A DNA stretch of 64,000 nucleotides from Holothuria scabra (Eukaryota; Echinodermata; Holothuroidea; Aspidochirotida; Holothuriidae): NCBI GenBank assembly GCA_037179385.1, contig CM074200.1, positions 32,863,884-32,927,883 on the forward strand, given 5' to 3'. This document shows positions 12,141 to 24,259 of this stretch, in pieces. Numbering within the stretch: the stretch's first letter is position 1; each line of letters begins with the position of its first letter. Both the position numbers and the translations under genes were made by a program. The notes under the pieces are model-generated. The model had not been told where the DNA came from, searched no databases, and saw only the letters and a program-made list of their open reading frames with translations.

Positions 12141-12208
12141 GCTGAATAACTGCCTCCAATAAAATATTTTCGTTTCAAACTGAGGTGTATTTTCCATTCT
12201 CTAAACAG

Positions 12209-13105
12209 GACAGCCAATCAAACGTGGAGACACCGAAGGCTAAAGAAGAACTTTTCATCAGCGACTTGAGAAAAAGATCCAACCTACTGGTACAACAGTG
12301 CCTAAAATTGAGGAACGAATTGGAACACGTGAAGGTAGTGAGAGCGCCTCCAGAAGGCCTTATCGTAGACGAGAAACACCATCTTCTCTACTGCGTTGTA
12401 CCCAAGGCTGCCTGCTCTAGTTGGAAGGAATTCTTTTTTAAGATCGGTGGCTTTGCGAAAGATAAAAGTCTCCGGAACATGAAGAGAAAGAGAGTCCTTA
12501 CTTACTTTAACAAACTATCAGAGGAGAAGAGAAAGGAAATTTACTCTGGCCTTTACAAATTTCTTTTCGTTAGGCATCCATTTCTTCGGCTTTTATCTGC
12601 GTATAAAGACAAAATGGAACCCAATGGGAGTTATGAAAGGTTACATGCAAATTCAGACGTCAGTACTTTATATTTTTGGCGAGATCGGCTTGGCCTAGAT
12701 ATTATTAAAGCATTCCATGGCGAGGAAACAGCCGAAAGAATGAAACAAAATCGAAATGAGTATAGAATGACATTTCTTGAATTTGTGCGCTACCTTGTCG
12801 AGTATCCAGATCACCCATCTACGAAAGATCGTCATTGGAAACCAATGCATAAGTTGTGTTATCCGTGTGACATTAAATATGAATTCATCGCAAATTTCGA
12901 AACAATAGAAACTGATTCAGAGTATATAAGAAGACTTGTTAAAGAAGAATTACCTGAAAAAAACAAGCACGCAACTAATAGTTCTAATTTAGATAACGCC
13001 TTCTCTTATTATAATACTGTACCAAAACATTTGAAATTAAGATTATATGAAAGATATAAATATGATTTTATGCTGTTTGGATATAACCCGAAACCATTCT
13101 TTTAA
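12209..13105 (+). CDS. Carbohydrate sulfotransferase, last coding exon (CHST8-14 type)
   Basis: This exon encodes the catalytic domain of a Golgi type II membrane enzyme that moves sulfate from PAPS onto a sugar of a glycan, the reaction of the CHST8-14 group (chondroitin/dermatan 4-sulfotransferases and the HNK-1 enzyme). The exon starts after a TCTAAACAG acceptor (AG at 12207-12208) in phase 0 and encodes 298 residues to the TAA. The PAPS 5'-phosphosulfate loop is VPKAACSSWK (exon residues 64-73). The 3'-phosphate motif is VRHPFLRLLSAYKDK (121-135), with the family's conserved Arg and Ser. DRHWKPMHKLCYPCDIKYEF (207-226) and FETIE follow, as in the family. NGS (139-141) and NSS (257-259) could be N-glycosylated. 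The N-terminal cytoplasmic tail, membrane anchor and part of the stem must be on upstream exons that I could not find. Sugar specificity cannot be read. The catalytic domain looks intact. Confidence 0.9.
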   Translation, partial: DSQSNVETPKAKEELFISDLRKRSNLLVQQCLKLRNELEHVKVVRAPPEGLIVDEKHHLLYCVVPKAACSSWKEFFFKIGGFAKDKSLRNMKRKRVLTYFNKLSEEKRKEIYSGLYKFLFVRHPFLRLLSAYKDKMEPNGSYERLHANSDVSTLYFWRDRLGLDIIKAFHGEETAERMKQNRNEYRMTFLEFVRYLVEYPDHPSTKDRHWKPMHKLCYPCDIKYEFIANFETIETDSEYIRRLVKEELPEKNKHATNSSNLDNAFSYYNTVPKHLKLRLYERYKYDFMLFGYNPKPFF

Positions 13106-13964
13106 CAATTTGCCTATTTTCAGTTGCGGAAAACATGGCAACACTAGCCTTGAGTGAAAGTGGTAGTATTACATTCCTCTGAAACAAATCCACACTATAG
13201 ACCTTATGCATGAGGATGTCACGATGATAAAAGTACTCTATCCTTTGTTGAACAACAAACCAACACCAACAAATGCGGATATGCGTGTGCATTGTAAACA
13301 AGTGGGCGTATTCTACTGCGAGCTTCCTATGGGTGTATACATATCCTTCACAAAGATCAGTGGTGCAGCTTCGTGCACATTGTTGTTCCTCCAAAATGAC
13401 GTCAGTGGTGACGTCAATGGATAAGGTCTATACCATTCAGATTCATGCTATCTCAGTTTGTAAAACGAATAAAGGTAATCGGACGCCGACGCCACTGCGT
13501 GCTCTATAAATTGAGATAGAAACATGGATCGCACTGAAGCAAGGAACTGCTACTGATGAGGACAGGAGTCGTAACAGCTTCCTGATTGGAACCGCTTTAG
13601 GAAAAATACAATACCACATCAAAGATTAGAAATCTCAACTTACTTAAGGACAAAAAACACACAACTTCGTGGAACTAAGCATTTATTCAGAACAGCTTTT
13701 TTCAAATTTTGTTTTGTTGCTTAACTGAAATGAAGAAGAATCACTTCTTGACGAAACTCAAGCATAAGGCAAACTCCTTCAACGATATCAAAGGACTCCA
13801 GTCGTAGTAAACCGACGTTACATCACCATGAGTTGTGAGTGACTCTCAGCCGTACCTTAACTCTCCATCACTACAGTGATATTAACTGGTGGGGCAGGGC
13901 TCGTGGCCCTGTCGGGGAAAACCACCCTGCACTCGTTGGAGAGAGTTTTGATTCATTTAACACT
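13106..13964. other. Sulfotransferase 3' flank; no further gene
   Basis: It probably begins with the 3' untranslated region of the sulfotransferase. Short frames between 13068 and 13509 on both strands overlap one another and match nothing. Confidence 0.5.
13468..13473 (+). promoter_or_regulatory. Candidate polyadenylation signal
   Basis: An AATAAA hexamer lies about 360 bases after the sulfotransferase stop codon on the same strand. It is the first perfect hexamer I noticed downstream, but no transcript evidence is available. Confidence 0.4.
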
Positions 13965-13968
13965 TTAA

Positions 13969-14201
13969 AGGTCATGAGCAGTCGCCCAAACTTATTTTGA
14001 AGCAACAGCTAAATCTCACAATTTTCTTATTTCGCTGCAAAGTATATTTTGCAATAGCTAAGGCCTATGCTTAACTTCAGTTTGTATATTCAAGGCTAAC
14101 CAAGCAGTAGTTCTAAGCAAATTTCAGAATTGGGGATAAATATAAGTCACATGATCCTTAACAGCTAACTAATTCAAGTCGAGAATGACTGCATTTTCCC
14201 T
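13969..14201. mobile_element. TTAA-flanked MITE family 2, copy 1 (233 bp)
   Basis: TTAA at 13965-13968 precedes AGGTCATGAGCAGTC, and the right end GACTGCATTTTCCCT is followed by TCAA, a one-base decay of TTAA. The inverted termini match the copy at 61791-62049, and both share TTGAAGCAAC/GTTGCTTCAA-type internal blocks. TTAA target duplication suggests a piggyBac-like origin. Confidence 0.55.
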
Positions 14202-14294
14202 TCAATGGGTATGATAAGACATTTAAGCCCCAATTAAGGTGACCAATCACGTTGCTTTGTTGCTAATATTTCAGGCCCGGTGCTAGTCTTGTGT

Positions 14295-14334
14295 TAAGAC
14301 GATGGTGTTGTATCTAAGACGATGGTGTTGTATC
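14295..14334. repeat. 20-bp tandem duplication
   Basis: The unit TAAGACGATGGTGTTGTATC occurs twice back to back with no mismatch, which points to a recent slippage or duplication. Confidence 0.95.
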
Positions 14335-15356
14335 TACAAGTAACTTATTGTAAAATCTACCTACAGCCCGCCCTCATACCAATTTCTGATTCTAACTGTT
14401 CACCTACATAATGAATGAAATTTACAGTCTAGATGGCAAGCGCCCTCATTCTGTAAAATCTGAGAAGTGGAAAATTTACTAACGTCTTGACAAAGACTAG
14501 CCTGGTGCTCGCAATCAAGTCACTGAACTTCCAAGGCATGGCTGAAAACCTGTTTATAAAGTATAGATAAAGTTAGAAAAAAAAAACAATGTAGCTAGTC
14601 TTTGGTCTATGCGTTCCACCAATAATTACCAAGAATACTCAACACTGAAGTAGTTCCACGAACTAATATTGTGTTACAATGAAGAAAACAAATTCTCACA
14701 GAACAGCTGTCATTTGCAAATAAAATAATTCGGTCTTTTTTAAGACTCCCAATGTTCAGAATATATGAACGCAGTGTAATGATTTTACTTTCAGTTTAAA
14801 TTCGGAAGGTCTTTCAAATAAATGATATTTTCTTTGGTATGGAGAAAAATCGTGTACAAAAATTGTATCATTTTTTAGTGTTTCTTGAATTAATACTCGG
14901 GTGGCTTTTACTAGAGTCTCATATGAAAAAAATATCCAAGACCATGTCCGTAACTCTTTCCCTTACTCAAGATATCTCATTTGAAATGTTGGTTATTCTT
15001 TTAAGAAAATAACTCCCTTTTCAGCGGTCACAGAATGTTATGCAATGCAGGCACATTGTTTAAGATTCCTCGTGTTTCTCTTTGTTTTTGTAGGTCTTGT
15101 TTGTCCTAGAAATTTGGTCCTGTTGGAATGTTTGAATATTTCCCCCTGTAGATCTAGTATTGCCCTACTCCATACATCGAAGTACTCCCTCCGAGGTAGT
15201 ATTTCCATACTCGATATGTGGTGTATAGCAAATAATTTTGCCTTATATTCCCCGAAGTGGCTTTAAAATTATAAGTCAACTGAATGCAATGTCAAATTAA
15301 TTTGCGCGATGACACCACAGATTTCCAATAATGCACGTTACCTTAAGATAAGAACT

Positions 15357-15422
15357 GCATTACTTAAAAAATTAGAATCCTCCAAACACGCATTACTTAA
15401 AAAATTAGAATCCTCCAAACAC
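15357..15422. repeat. 33-bp perfect tandem duplication
   Basis: The unit at 15357-15389 is repeated exactly at 15390-15422, starting GCATTACTTAAAAAATTAG. The copies are identical, so the event is recent, or this is an assembly artefact. Confidence 0.95.
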
Positions 15423-15513
15423 AGTAAGTTAATGCAGTTTCCACCCAGTGAATGAAAAATATTTTTGCATATCTTAAAGACTAGGAATCTTGTCGCCAGC
15501 AAATTCGTTTTAC

Positions 15514-15541
15514 CATGGAGCTACCACGTGGTAGCTCCATG
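15514..15541. repeat. 28-bp perfect palindrome
   Basis: CATGGAGCTACCAC is followed immediately by its exact reverse complement, with no loop. It has a central CACGTG, an E-box-like core. Function unknown. Confidence 0.95.
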
Positions 15542-18309
15542 CTTTAAGTAGAAAATAATTATGTGTGACATTACCACAAATTAGTTAAAATTTAAAATCA
15601 CATATTTTTCATCAATTTAGCGATTAAGGGTAAAACCGGCCTTATCATGGCGACTGGTCGCCACACATACATGAAGATTTGAACACGGGGCTGCAGTTGA
15701 GTCCGGACTCTGACACTTTTTATTTCAAAATTTGAAGGACTCGGCCGGAGAGGTTGATTTTTTACCCATTGATAAAGTACAGGGACTCGAATCCTTGAAA
15801 GTTGAAAATTGTCGGACTCGACTAAAGCTCTGCTTGAACACATATTCGAACAAATTTACCAGCACACTAGGGTGCAACTGTTCTAAAAATCACAAAACTG
15901 TTACTTGAGCAAAGATTATAAAAAATTGAAGAGATTTGCAACAGACAGGACTGATTAACTTCGAGAACACTTTCCTCTTCCAGAAGGACAAAACTGCATC
16001 TCAATGGCATATAGCACTTGGATGATACTAATTTCCAAGGTTACACAAGTAGCCTATATCTTGATATGTGGTGCATAATAGAAAATCCGAAATGCCATTT
16101 CGGAACAATTTGTTTGACACTGCATTCAATTTATACATAATTTTGATGCCACTCCAGGGAAAATTGACAGCGGTGGAGCCAGAATGTCAAAACTGGGGAA
16201 AAGGGGCAAATTATAATGTGGGGAAAAAAATTTTCGGGCACAGCGCGTAACCGAGCCCAAAGCGCCCATTCTTGTCTTGGGATGCAGGGGCGAAGCCTCC
16301 CGAAACTGAGGTTTTAGCATATCTCTGGATGGAAAATGAAATCTCTGGGAAGCTATATTATTAATTTTTTCGGTTAACCCAACTCCTGACTGTCCTAACT
16401 TTGGTGGAACAAGAACAAAATCTGGGGGCAAATGGACCTTCTTGCCCCACCGCAGCGCCGCGACTGAATATTGAGCAAAGTTGCTTAGTATACCCTGCAT
16501 AACATATGGTGTAGAATAATGAAAGATCTACATCAAAAGATAGTCAGACATGTCAAACAGTATTAAGTTTCAAGGAGAAAGAGGACATTCAAAAGAAAAC
16601 CAAAAGGAATCTGAAATTATGTGCCTACAATACATAAATTTCTGTGCCTGTTTTTAAAAAGAGTAGATATCTTTAGAGTAAGATATCTTTAGCAAAAAAG
16701 ATATTGCAACAGGGTTTGGAGGACATTGTGTGGAATATTTTTGTCTTTCTTACGAGACTCTAGTGAAATTCACCAGAATATTTTATTGCGCTTTATAACA
16801 TCCGACTTATTGTCTCAAAATGTTTGCTCACAAGAAGCACTTTCCATAGATGTGGTCTACCATTCTTTAAAGTACAAATGGAATGTGGCATGGTATGAAC
16901 AAGGCGTTCCTGAGTGAGGTTTCCGCAAAAGAAATTCTCATTTTACTCAATATTACACACCAGCATACTAAGTAGGAGTTGCTAGCTTGAGATTTATTAG
17001 TTGTCAGATTTTGACTTTCGACCTGTTTCAAAAGTATAGCTTTCCTCCTCTCAATGTAATTCAAGTGTAAAACACTATCCAGCTTTTTACCTTGAAATTT
17101 CCTCTCTAAATGACAATTAAGTTACAACTTAAGTTTGGTGACCCCAAATGACATTTGACAAACTATGAAAAGTATGGATACTTGTACTTATTGATCGGAT
17201 CATTAAACTACTACCTTGAGCCAAAGTATTTGCTCTATGGTCGGATAAGTGAAGTGACCATATGTAAACACGTTCTCCCGCGGCAGGGCAACCCTTCCTA
17301 CCATGCACAAAAACTTCAAATATCACGTTTACAAGACATTGCTTCTGAAATGTTGTTCACAGGCGTGTTTCCAGAATTTTGTCACGGGAGGAGTTTTTCG
17401 AGTGTGGCTTGGGTGAGGAGTCTTAGGGGAAAGGGTGTCTCCTCCCCTTTGGAGAAAATCATTTTTAAGGTAACCAGAAGCAAAATGGTGCAAAATTTGT
17501 GTCTCCAGCGTAATGAAGTTTGCAGTGATCACGTTGTTTGGCCCTTTCCCACTAATGTTTTTAAACCTTGGTCACGGGGGTTTCACGCGCCTGGTTGTTA
17601 AAACAGGATCAAAGCTAGAATGAGTTGTAGCCATGTAGACCTGATATGAGGTAGATGATATTTCTGTAAAGGTCAGTAATATGAGAAAAAAGCAGCCGCT
17701 ATTCCGTGTTATAACGCACGCGATCGGCCCAGTTAAATGCACTAACACCAGGCTCCCCTTCCGAAATTTTATTAAGCATGCCTTCACTAATTTGTATTTG
17801 ATTTTGTTATCAATCAAGTGGTAATTTATTGCCAACCGAGCTTCTTACTCTTTTGAAGTGTAATAATTACCTTACAAAACTTCACACAAAGCAAATGTAA
17901 TCAGAATTGGAAGATGGCGTGATTTGTCAAAACAAATACTCGACGACCGTCTCCTTATAACTTTGGACGTTGGAAGTCGTTCAAAATATACCCACAATTC
18001 TCACATGGTGAAACACGTATTGGTCACTTTTCACCCCAACCAAAGGAGAGTAAAAAGTTTCGGCGGAAATCGTCTTCCAATCGCATTTTGCAAAGTATGC
18101 ACCGGTCTGCGACGTCAAGTAATAAAGGCAGTATTCCTTAACCTTACCCTTGGAAGTCAGCTCACTACAACGCGTATTGAGATTCTCTGTAATCCTTTCT
18201 GATGTATGACAAAGCTTAATGATTTCATTTTCTTACAAGATTTCTTTTCTCTTCCACCAGTCGACCGAGCAACATGTTGACAAAGGCAGAAAGGAATTCC
18301 CCTGACAGC

Positions 18310-18406
18310 TAGCCTGCGTAGCGTCTCTTTGGCTGTAGCCCCCTTTAGGCTGCCGCCCCTAGGATAATTTTTCGTAGCGATGACCTGGACGAAAAAATTC
18401 GTCCGC
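18310..18406 (+). mobile_element. 96-bp Mutator-like mini-element, copy 2
   Basis: It opens TAGCCTGCGTAGCGTCTC and contains TTTTTCGTAGCGATGACC, as in copy 1. Flanks CCTGACAGC (18301-18309) and CCCGACAGC (18407-18415) match at 8 of 9 bases, giving a likely 9-bp target duplication. The right inverted terminus is lost. Confidence 0.6.
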
Positions 18407-18415
18407 CCCGACAGC

Positions 18416-21400
18416 CTGAAGTTTTCATATTTCACCTAAAAACGCAGCCAGATCTTTTTTAGCCCGCGGCCACAACGGTGCTGAATATGGAGAGAGCAAA
18501 AACTCCTCGGGGACGAAAAAGTTTTCAGGGACGAAGCATACTAAAATGCATTAAGTCATTTAGTCATTAGAGAATCCACGCCCTTGAAACTAGAACAAGC
18601 TTACCCTGTCCATGAAGACCTTGCTTGTTACGCAACTGACAAAAAACATTATTGTTGTAGATTACATGGTTCAGCGACAGCCTGTTGTTCTCTGCGGTTT
18701 TCCATTGTAGTAGAATCGGTCAAATCATGATGTCCACTTTCAAGGGGCAGAATGCTCTAATGTAAGATTTAATCTCTTAGACCAGTTTTGCCCCCCCCCC
18801 CCCTTCGTTACGAGCTGTCTCTGGGATATTCAGTAAATGGGGGTATGAGACATGATAATTTATAGCTTTCATGTACTTTGATAGTGGAATTTGATTAAGC
18901 AAGGCTTAGTAGTCTGGCAGATCGCTGACCATGTGGAACAAGTAAGTCTACAGCCTAAAGGTAATGTTATAAAGTCGTGAAAAAAACTGCTGTTCGAAGT
19001 CGCCTTTCGAGTTCTGAGATGAAATGTTAAACAGGCAGGAAAGGAGGAAGGTTTAGGAAGGACAGGGGTTTGAAGTCTAATTTTATTTTCGGTTCATGCA
19101 ACGAGTTATAAAAGGCCTGTCCAAAATTTTTAATTTTAAACGCCATTTCACAATACAATCTACATTATTGAAGTAACCACTATATTTTGATAAAAAAAAA
19201 AAACACTTTTTGGCGCCCTTCGATGAGATGAGATTAGATTAAATGAAATTTTACAACCTCTTCAGGGGACGGGAGATATGGACATCATTCCCCCGCAATA
19301 TCTTTGAGGGGCATTTTGCAATTGATGTGACATATGTTCTTGGTTGCTATAGCATTTTTTTTTTATTTTAACAACTAAAATTTCCACGCGCTGTGCGCCA
19401 TTTTCCCCACAGTTACACTTTGGTTAAAACAGTTCAACGCGAGTTTCATACATGTTGATAATTGCAAGTAACATATTTGCCTACAAGTAGTTCGTGCAGG
19501 AGTTGTTCTACCAAAGAAGCATATTAAAAGGATGGAAGTTCTCTCTCTGCTGCTGTTTTGGAAGGTTCTTTATTCAGACACGACATCATATTGTGTAGAA
19601 AATATTAAGTGAACCAATGATAAGTTAGGTTAGAGGAAGCGGATTATCTCCCAAAATCTTGTGCCTTAGTTTTTCACTCCAAGTATGGTTTTTAAGAGAA
19701 AGCAAACTTATCAATTAATGAATGATACTTTTCATTATCATCATTGGAAAAAGGTACATCCCGGGGATAGCTGACACTTTTTAACATTCACAGATAGTTC
19801 TCTGATAACATGTTACGGAATTGCATGCCCCTCAGGATAGTTTCAGTAACACTGCAATGAGGTTTGAATCTTCACAAAGAAGAGCTAAAGATTCTTGAGA
19901 ATGTCTGGCATGAAAACTGGGAACTTTCTTCCATTTCTTTATCAGGAACAAATTATTTGCACTATTTTTCGAGCAAAACCGCAAATTTTTCGACGCGCTT
20001 TACGCTTGCAAATTGTTTCGTTCCAGATATTGTTTTGGAAAACCGCCTCTGGAACAGCTGCAAGTTGCTGGATTCTAAATGGGATAGAGATGCCCCTCTT
20101 GACGTGTATATCATTTCATGACTGCCACACGGGTCCATAAAGTACACGAAGAACGACAAATAATCATAGGTTTCCTTGCAGCAACCAGCCAGTCCCCACA
20201 GCCACCAAAAGTCGCTTCTTTTCTAATTTGAGTATGCATGACGTCACAGCCTTTGCATATATAATTAGCAAAAACAAACTGTTTTCAAATCCAAATTTCG
20301 ACATGAAAAACACATAATCTTACAAAATCATCATTAAAATTAATAGAGAACACTTTTTCCGATAGTTTCGCAACATTTTTGAAGTATTTTATACACAAAG
20401 CAATGAATTTGAGACGATTTTTTGAACTCGTAAAAACAGTTTTCATTCTGTTCGGAAAATCTGGTTTTTTCTCGAAAACAAGTTTTTTGGCACGGTATGC
20501 CAGAAAGAGGGTACATCAGAATTTTCCTTATCCACCTAAAAAATCTAACATTACCATGAAATATTTCTGAATACGGTCAGGTATTCGCAAAGTTTAGAGC
20601 AGGTATTGACACTGCCTTGCACCGTACGTAAAAAGCCCAATTTCCCGTACTGAGGTGTTTGCATTAGTTGCGCGAAAATGGAACTACAACGAGCGAGAAA
20701 ATATTCTCCACATAAGTATTAATCATGTTAATCTCGTCGAGTCTTCCTTTACGTTTGATTTACATATATATAGCAGGAAAATTACATTGAGAGTAAATTT
20801 TTGAAAACCTTGTAACGATTAAGTGGCTACCGATGCAAGGGTTATAGTGATTGTATGTTAAGTACGTCAGTACCTTGAGTCGATCACCACAGTGTAATAC
20901 AACGTACGACACGATGTACAACACCTATTAATTGACCGACTCATGGTAACCTTTTGACATACATGGCCATACACTTTGCACGTTACCACATTATACAATC
21001 AGTAAATCACAGTTATTGTAAGTTGTTAATGTAGGGATATTGGAATGAATAGTTCTCTTGTAAGGCTTGTCAGTGAACTCTGGGGTAATTAACGCTATAC
21101 AGTCAGTCCTTATCCTTAGGTGGTGAGGTCGAAGAAATGAAGCCTTGGATCAGAAACACTTTGTTTAGTAATAAAAGTTGTGAACAGCATGTGGAACTGG
21201 GTGGGTCTTAAGTTTTTTGGGGAACTGGGTACTCAGTACATAACCCCCACCCCATGCACAACTGGAGGCATATCAACTGAGAGTCCAAGGTAACAACAGG
21301 CCATCAAGTTAATTCAAGTTAGTGACAAAAACTTTGACTGTAATATGCCATTACTATATGGGGCAATTGCTATATTATTCATCTCTCCTCTGCTCAGTTA

Positions 21401-24251
21401 GTGGTGTAAAATGACAACAGTTTATACTTCAAATGAGAAGGCAGTCTCAGAAGAACATATGAGATTTCATCCATCAGAATTAACAGCTGATGATACAGGA
21501 AACTCACAAGTGCACAACCAAAATTCTTAAGTCAGTAAATTGGCATTTTGCTTGTGTAGAGAAAAATTGTCCTGTAGGATACACTGAATCAGAATCCCAT
21601 TTGTGCCATTATACAAGAAAAGGGTATATAGCAATGCAAGCTCTAATCTTGACCTTAACCCCCAAATGGGCCTAGAGCACTAGTAGGTGTAAGCTATAAC
21701 TAGCAATTACATTTCAACAGGAACAGGCTGAGAACTAAGGCACAATTAATTCATTTGTGTAGAAATATGATTCAGCACAACAGCACAAAAATATGGTAAG
21801 TAAGAAAACTGAGAACAATGGCCCAGGCAAAATAATAAACAAAAAAATCCTGAAACTGATGGAGCTCTTATAGGTGCGCATTCCATATACTCTAAGTATA
21901 TTCCTCAAGTCATTTCCCTTTTTAAAATTCTTGACTTTGTCTGGTAAAACCATATGAAAGAACCGACAGGCTGGTAAAGTGTATGTGCATGTAAATAAAT
22001 GGCTATAGGGCCTATATCAATTGTTTCATGTAGCCTGCAATACCTGTAAGGGTAACACTAATTTGCCTATTTTGGTTCTTCACCTTCATCGTTGGTACTG
22101 TACATTGCTCAGATTCAACTCACAAGGTGCATATGACACAATAATTTTGTGCTACAGGCCTCTTAAAATTTTTCACAAGCTTTTTTCTGGAATGGAAACT
22201 CACTCATACAGCAAGCAAGGACTAGTAAATTAAGTAGTATCTGTATGATGATCACAGATCATCAGTACACATTCATACATTCACTATGTACCATAGTGTG
22301 CAGTTTAAGCATGCATAGGCCAAGGCCTAGTAAAGACTAGGCCTGTCTGTAAAATTTTAATGTTATTTGTTAGTGGTTTAAAACCTCAAAAGGGCCTAAT
22401 ATGTTAGTCGTATTAAAATTCACTTTATTACTTGGCATAATGACTAAAATAGTATCCTAGTTAGCAGCCTAGAATCAAAAGACAATGACAATAGTTTACC
22501 GTATGTTAACCATAACGTTACCGCCTTGTGCGATGCTCTACGTGGCCAAAAAGTGCAAAATTCCAACTTGCAAAAACGTTCATTGCAACTATTTTGTTGT
22601 TTTGCTCGTAGTGTAATAGGTATCAGTAGTTAGCTTTATGTCTCAAACACTCGATTTTGGAAGTTTTATACCCCAATGATCCTGAATACGGTCAGGTATT
22701 CGCAAAATCTGAGGCCAGTCAAAAAACCCCACCAAAAGTTGACCTGTTTTTGATGGAAAATTTCTCTGTGAAATTGCGAAAGAAACAATACCTCACGATA
22801 TTTTTAGTAAAGAAAAGACTAAGATTTCAAATGACCAGGATACAGCAACAAGGAACGCCTTTTTATGCATTATTCAGAAGCTTGAAGTTCCCCCAGCATG
22901 TTAGGTACCTATTCTGCGAAACTCATGATTTTCTCTTGTGGGCGGAGTTTCCATTTTAGAGGATGACGTCACAAGCCTCATTAACGCTTACAGCGAGGCT
23001 TGACTGCAACCACTATTTCTTCAAAACTAGGGTTCTTCTCCCCAGAAGAAAAAGGTGAACGCATAACACAACATGAAATGCAACTACCTTCTCCCGTACA
23101 ACCATACATAGTCTTTAAAAATATGTCATAGGTCCATCTCACCAAACACTTGCAATCTCCCACTCCCATATGTAAACAACTGACGGTACCTTCCTGAGGC
23201 CTGTGGCTACACTATCACTCTTCCTAGAATCCTGCTTTTCGAAGTTGCACCAGCTATATTTTATTAGCATTAACTTTTAGCAGTAAACTTTTGCAGCCGA
23301 AGTAAAGGAAATACTCAAAGCTACTTCCCGTGCAACACCACTTGAGGGTTTCATGTAGCAGCTTCGTTGATTACTATACTATCATGCTTAGTTTGATGAG
23401 TAGGATACTTGATTTTGTGCTTGTATTTAAAACAAATGTATTTCAAGATTTGTTTTTGTTTGTGTATGTGTATGTGTTTTTTTTTTTTTTAATTTTCAAA
23501 AATTTTCAACATTTCAAAATTTTCCTTTTTTCTTACCATAAAAAACCGTTCAAAGTAAAAACACTATAATAACCATGTGGTATTAAAGGCTGACTCTGCC
23601 ATTCAACGACCTGCTCAAGCTCCGTGTATACTGAGGTAGGGGTCCTCGCAAGAGAAAAATTTTCGCGCGCAGGTGCACAACATGAGCCGCGTGAACACCA
23701 TTAGGCTATCCATGGGAAAGCAAAAAGTGATTACCACAGAGTGTCAGTACTAGAAACATATATTACCCTTCGCCGATGCCCGTCTAGGCACTGGTTAACC
23801 GCCTGATGTTGTTCGTGAAAATGTCCCCCAAATATTTGATACAGATCGCCTCCTTGAAGTGACCTTTTGCCCGACTCCGGATCCCAACCAGAGCATAAAC
23901 TTGGATGGACTGAGGATCCGAAGTCTGCCCTATTCAGGAAAGGTTGGGGGCTGCAGTCCCCCTCCCGGGGAGCACCACCCGTACGGTCACACATAGGATA
24001 AAATAAAATACGTAAAAATCCAATGATGATGCACGATGCACTCTTGGCGCTATTTATTATTTCCACAGCATTATACACTGTTACGTAAGTTATGTACAGA
24101 AGTGTTCAGAATTTCGGACAGTTTATTGAATCATTCTTAAAAAAGGGTATTCTACATACGCACTATTGTTAATCAGTTTCATTTTCGTCTGCAACATGCA
24201 TACCGTATGAGCAAAATGATGTTCGTTTGCATGGAACTAATTTAAAAATTA
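18416..24251. other. No gene seen
   Basis: No coding exon or RNA gene could be supported in this AT-rich stretch. A 25-base word, CTGAATACGGTCAGGTATTC plus CGCAAA-like bases, occurs at about 20568 and again at about 22681. The minus-strand block 23880-23960 resembles, in reverse, the interior of the hAT element at 52470-55032 (about 53215-53290), so it is probably transposon-derived. Confidence 0.45.
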
Positions 24252-24259
24252 CGTGTCAC

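Larger units (their letters stand above)
14206..18300. other. No gene seen; short duplications and a repeat patch
   Basis: There is no supportable exon. The stretch holds two short tandem duplications and a 28-bp palindrome, listed separately. A decayed dispersed-repeat patch at about 16170-16450 carries GGTTTTAGCATATCTCTGG, related to 39985-40010 and 43080-43105. Another at about 17370-17520 is related to 33025-33170. A frame at 15045-15266 starts with a hydrophobic, signal-like segment but has no other support. Confidence 0.5.

Noticed and set aside
15045..15266. Signal-anchor exon for another sulfotransferase
   Set aside because: It starts with a hydrophobic stretch (FLVFLFVFVGLV), but no consensus donor follows in the right place and no second catalytic exon lies downstream.
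23731..24078. A 115-codon minus-strand frame as a gene
   Set aside because: Part of it resembles a repeat block inside the hAT element at 52470-55032, so it is more likely transposon-derived.
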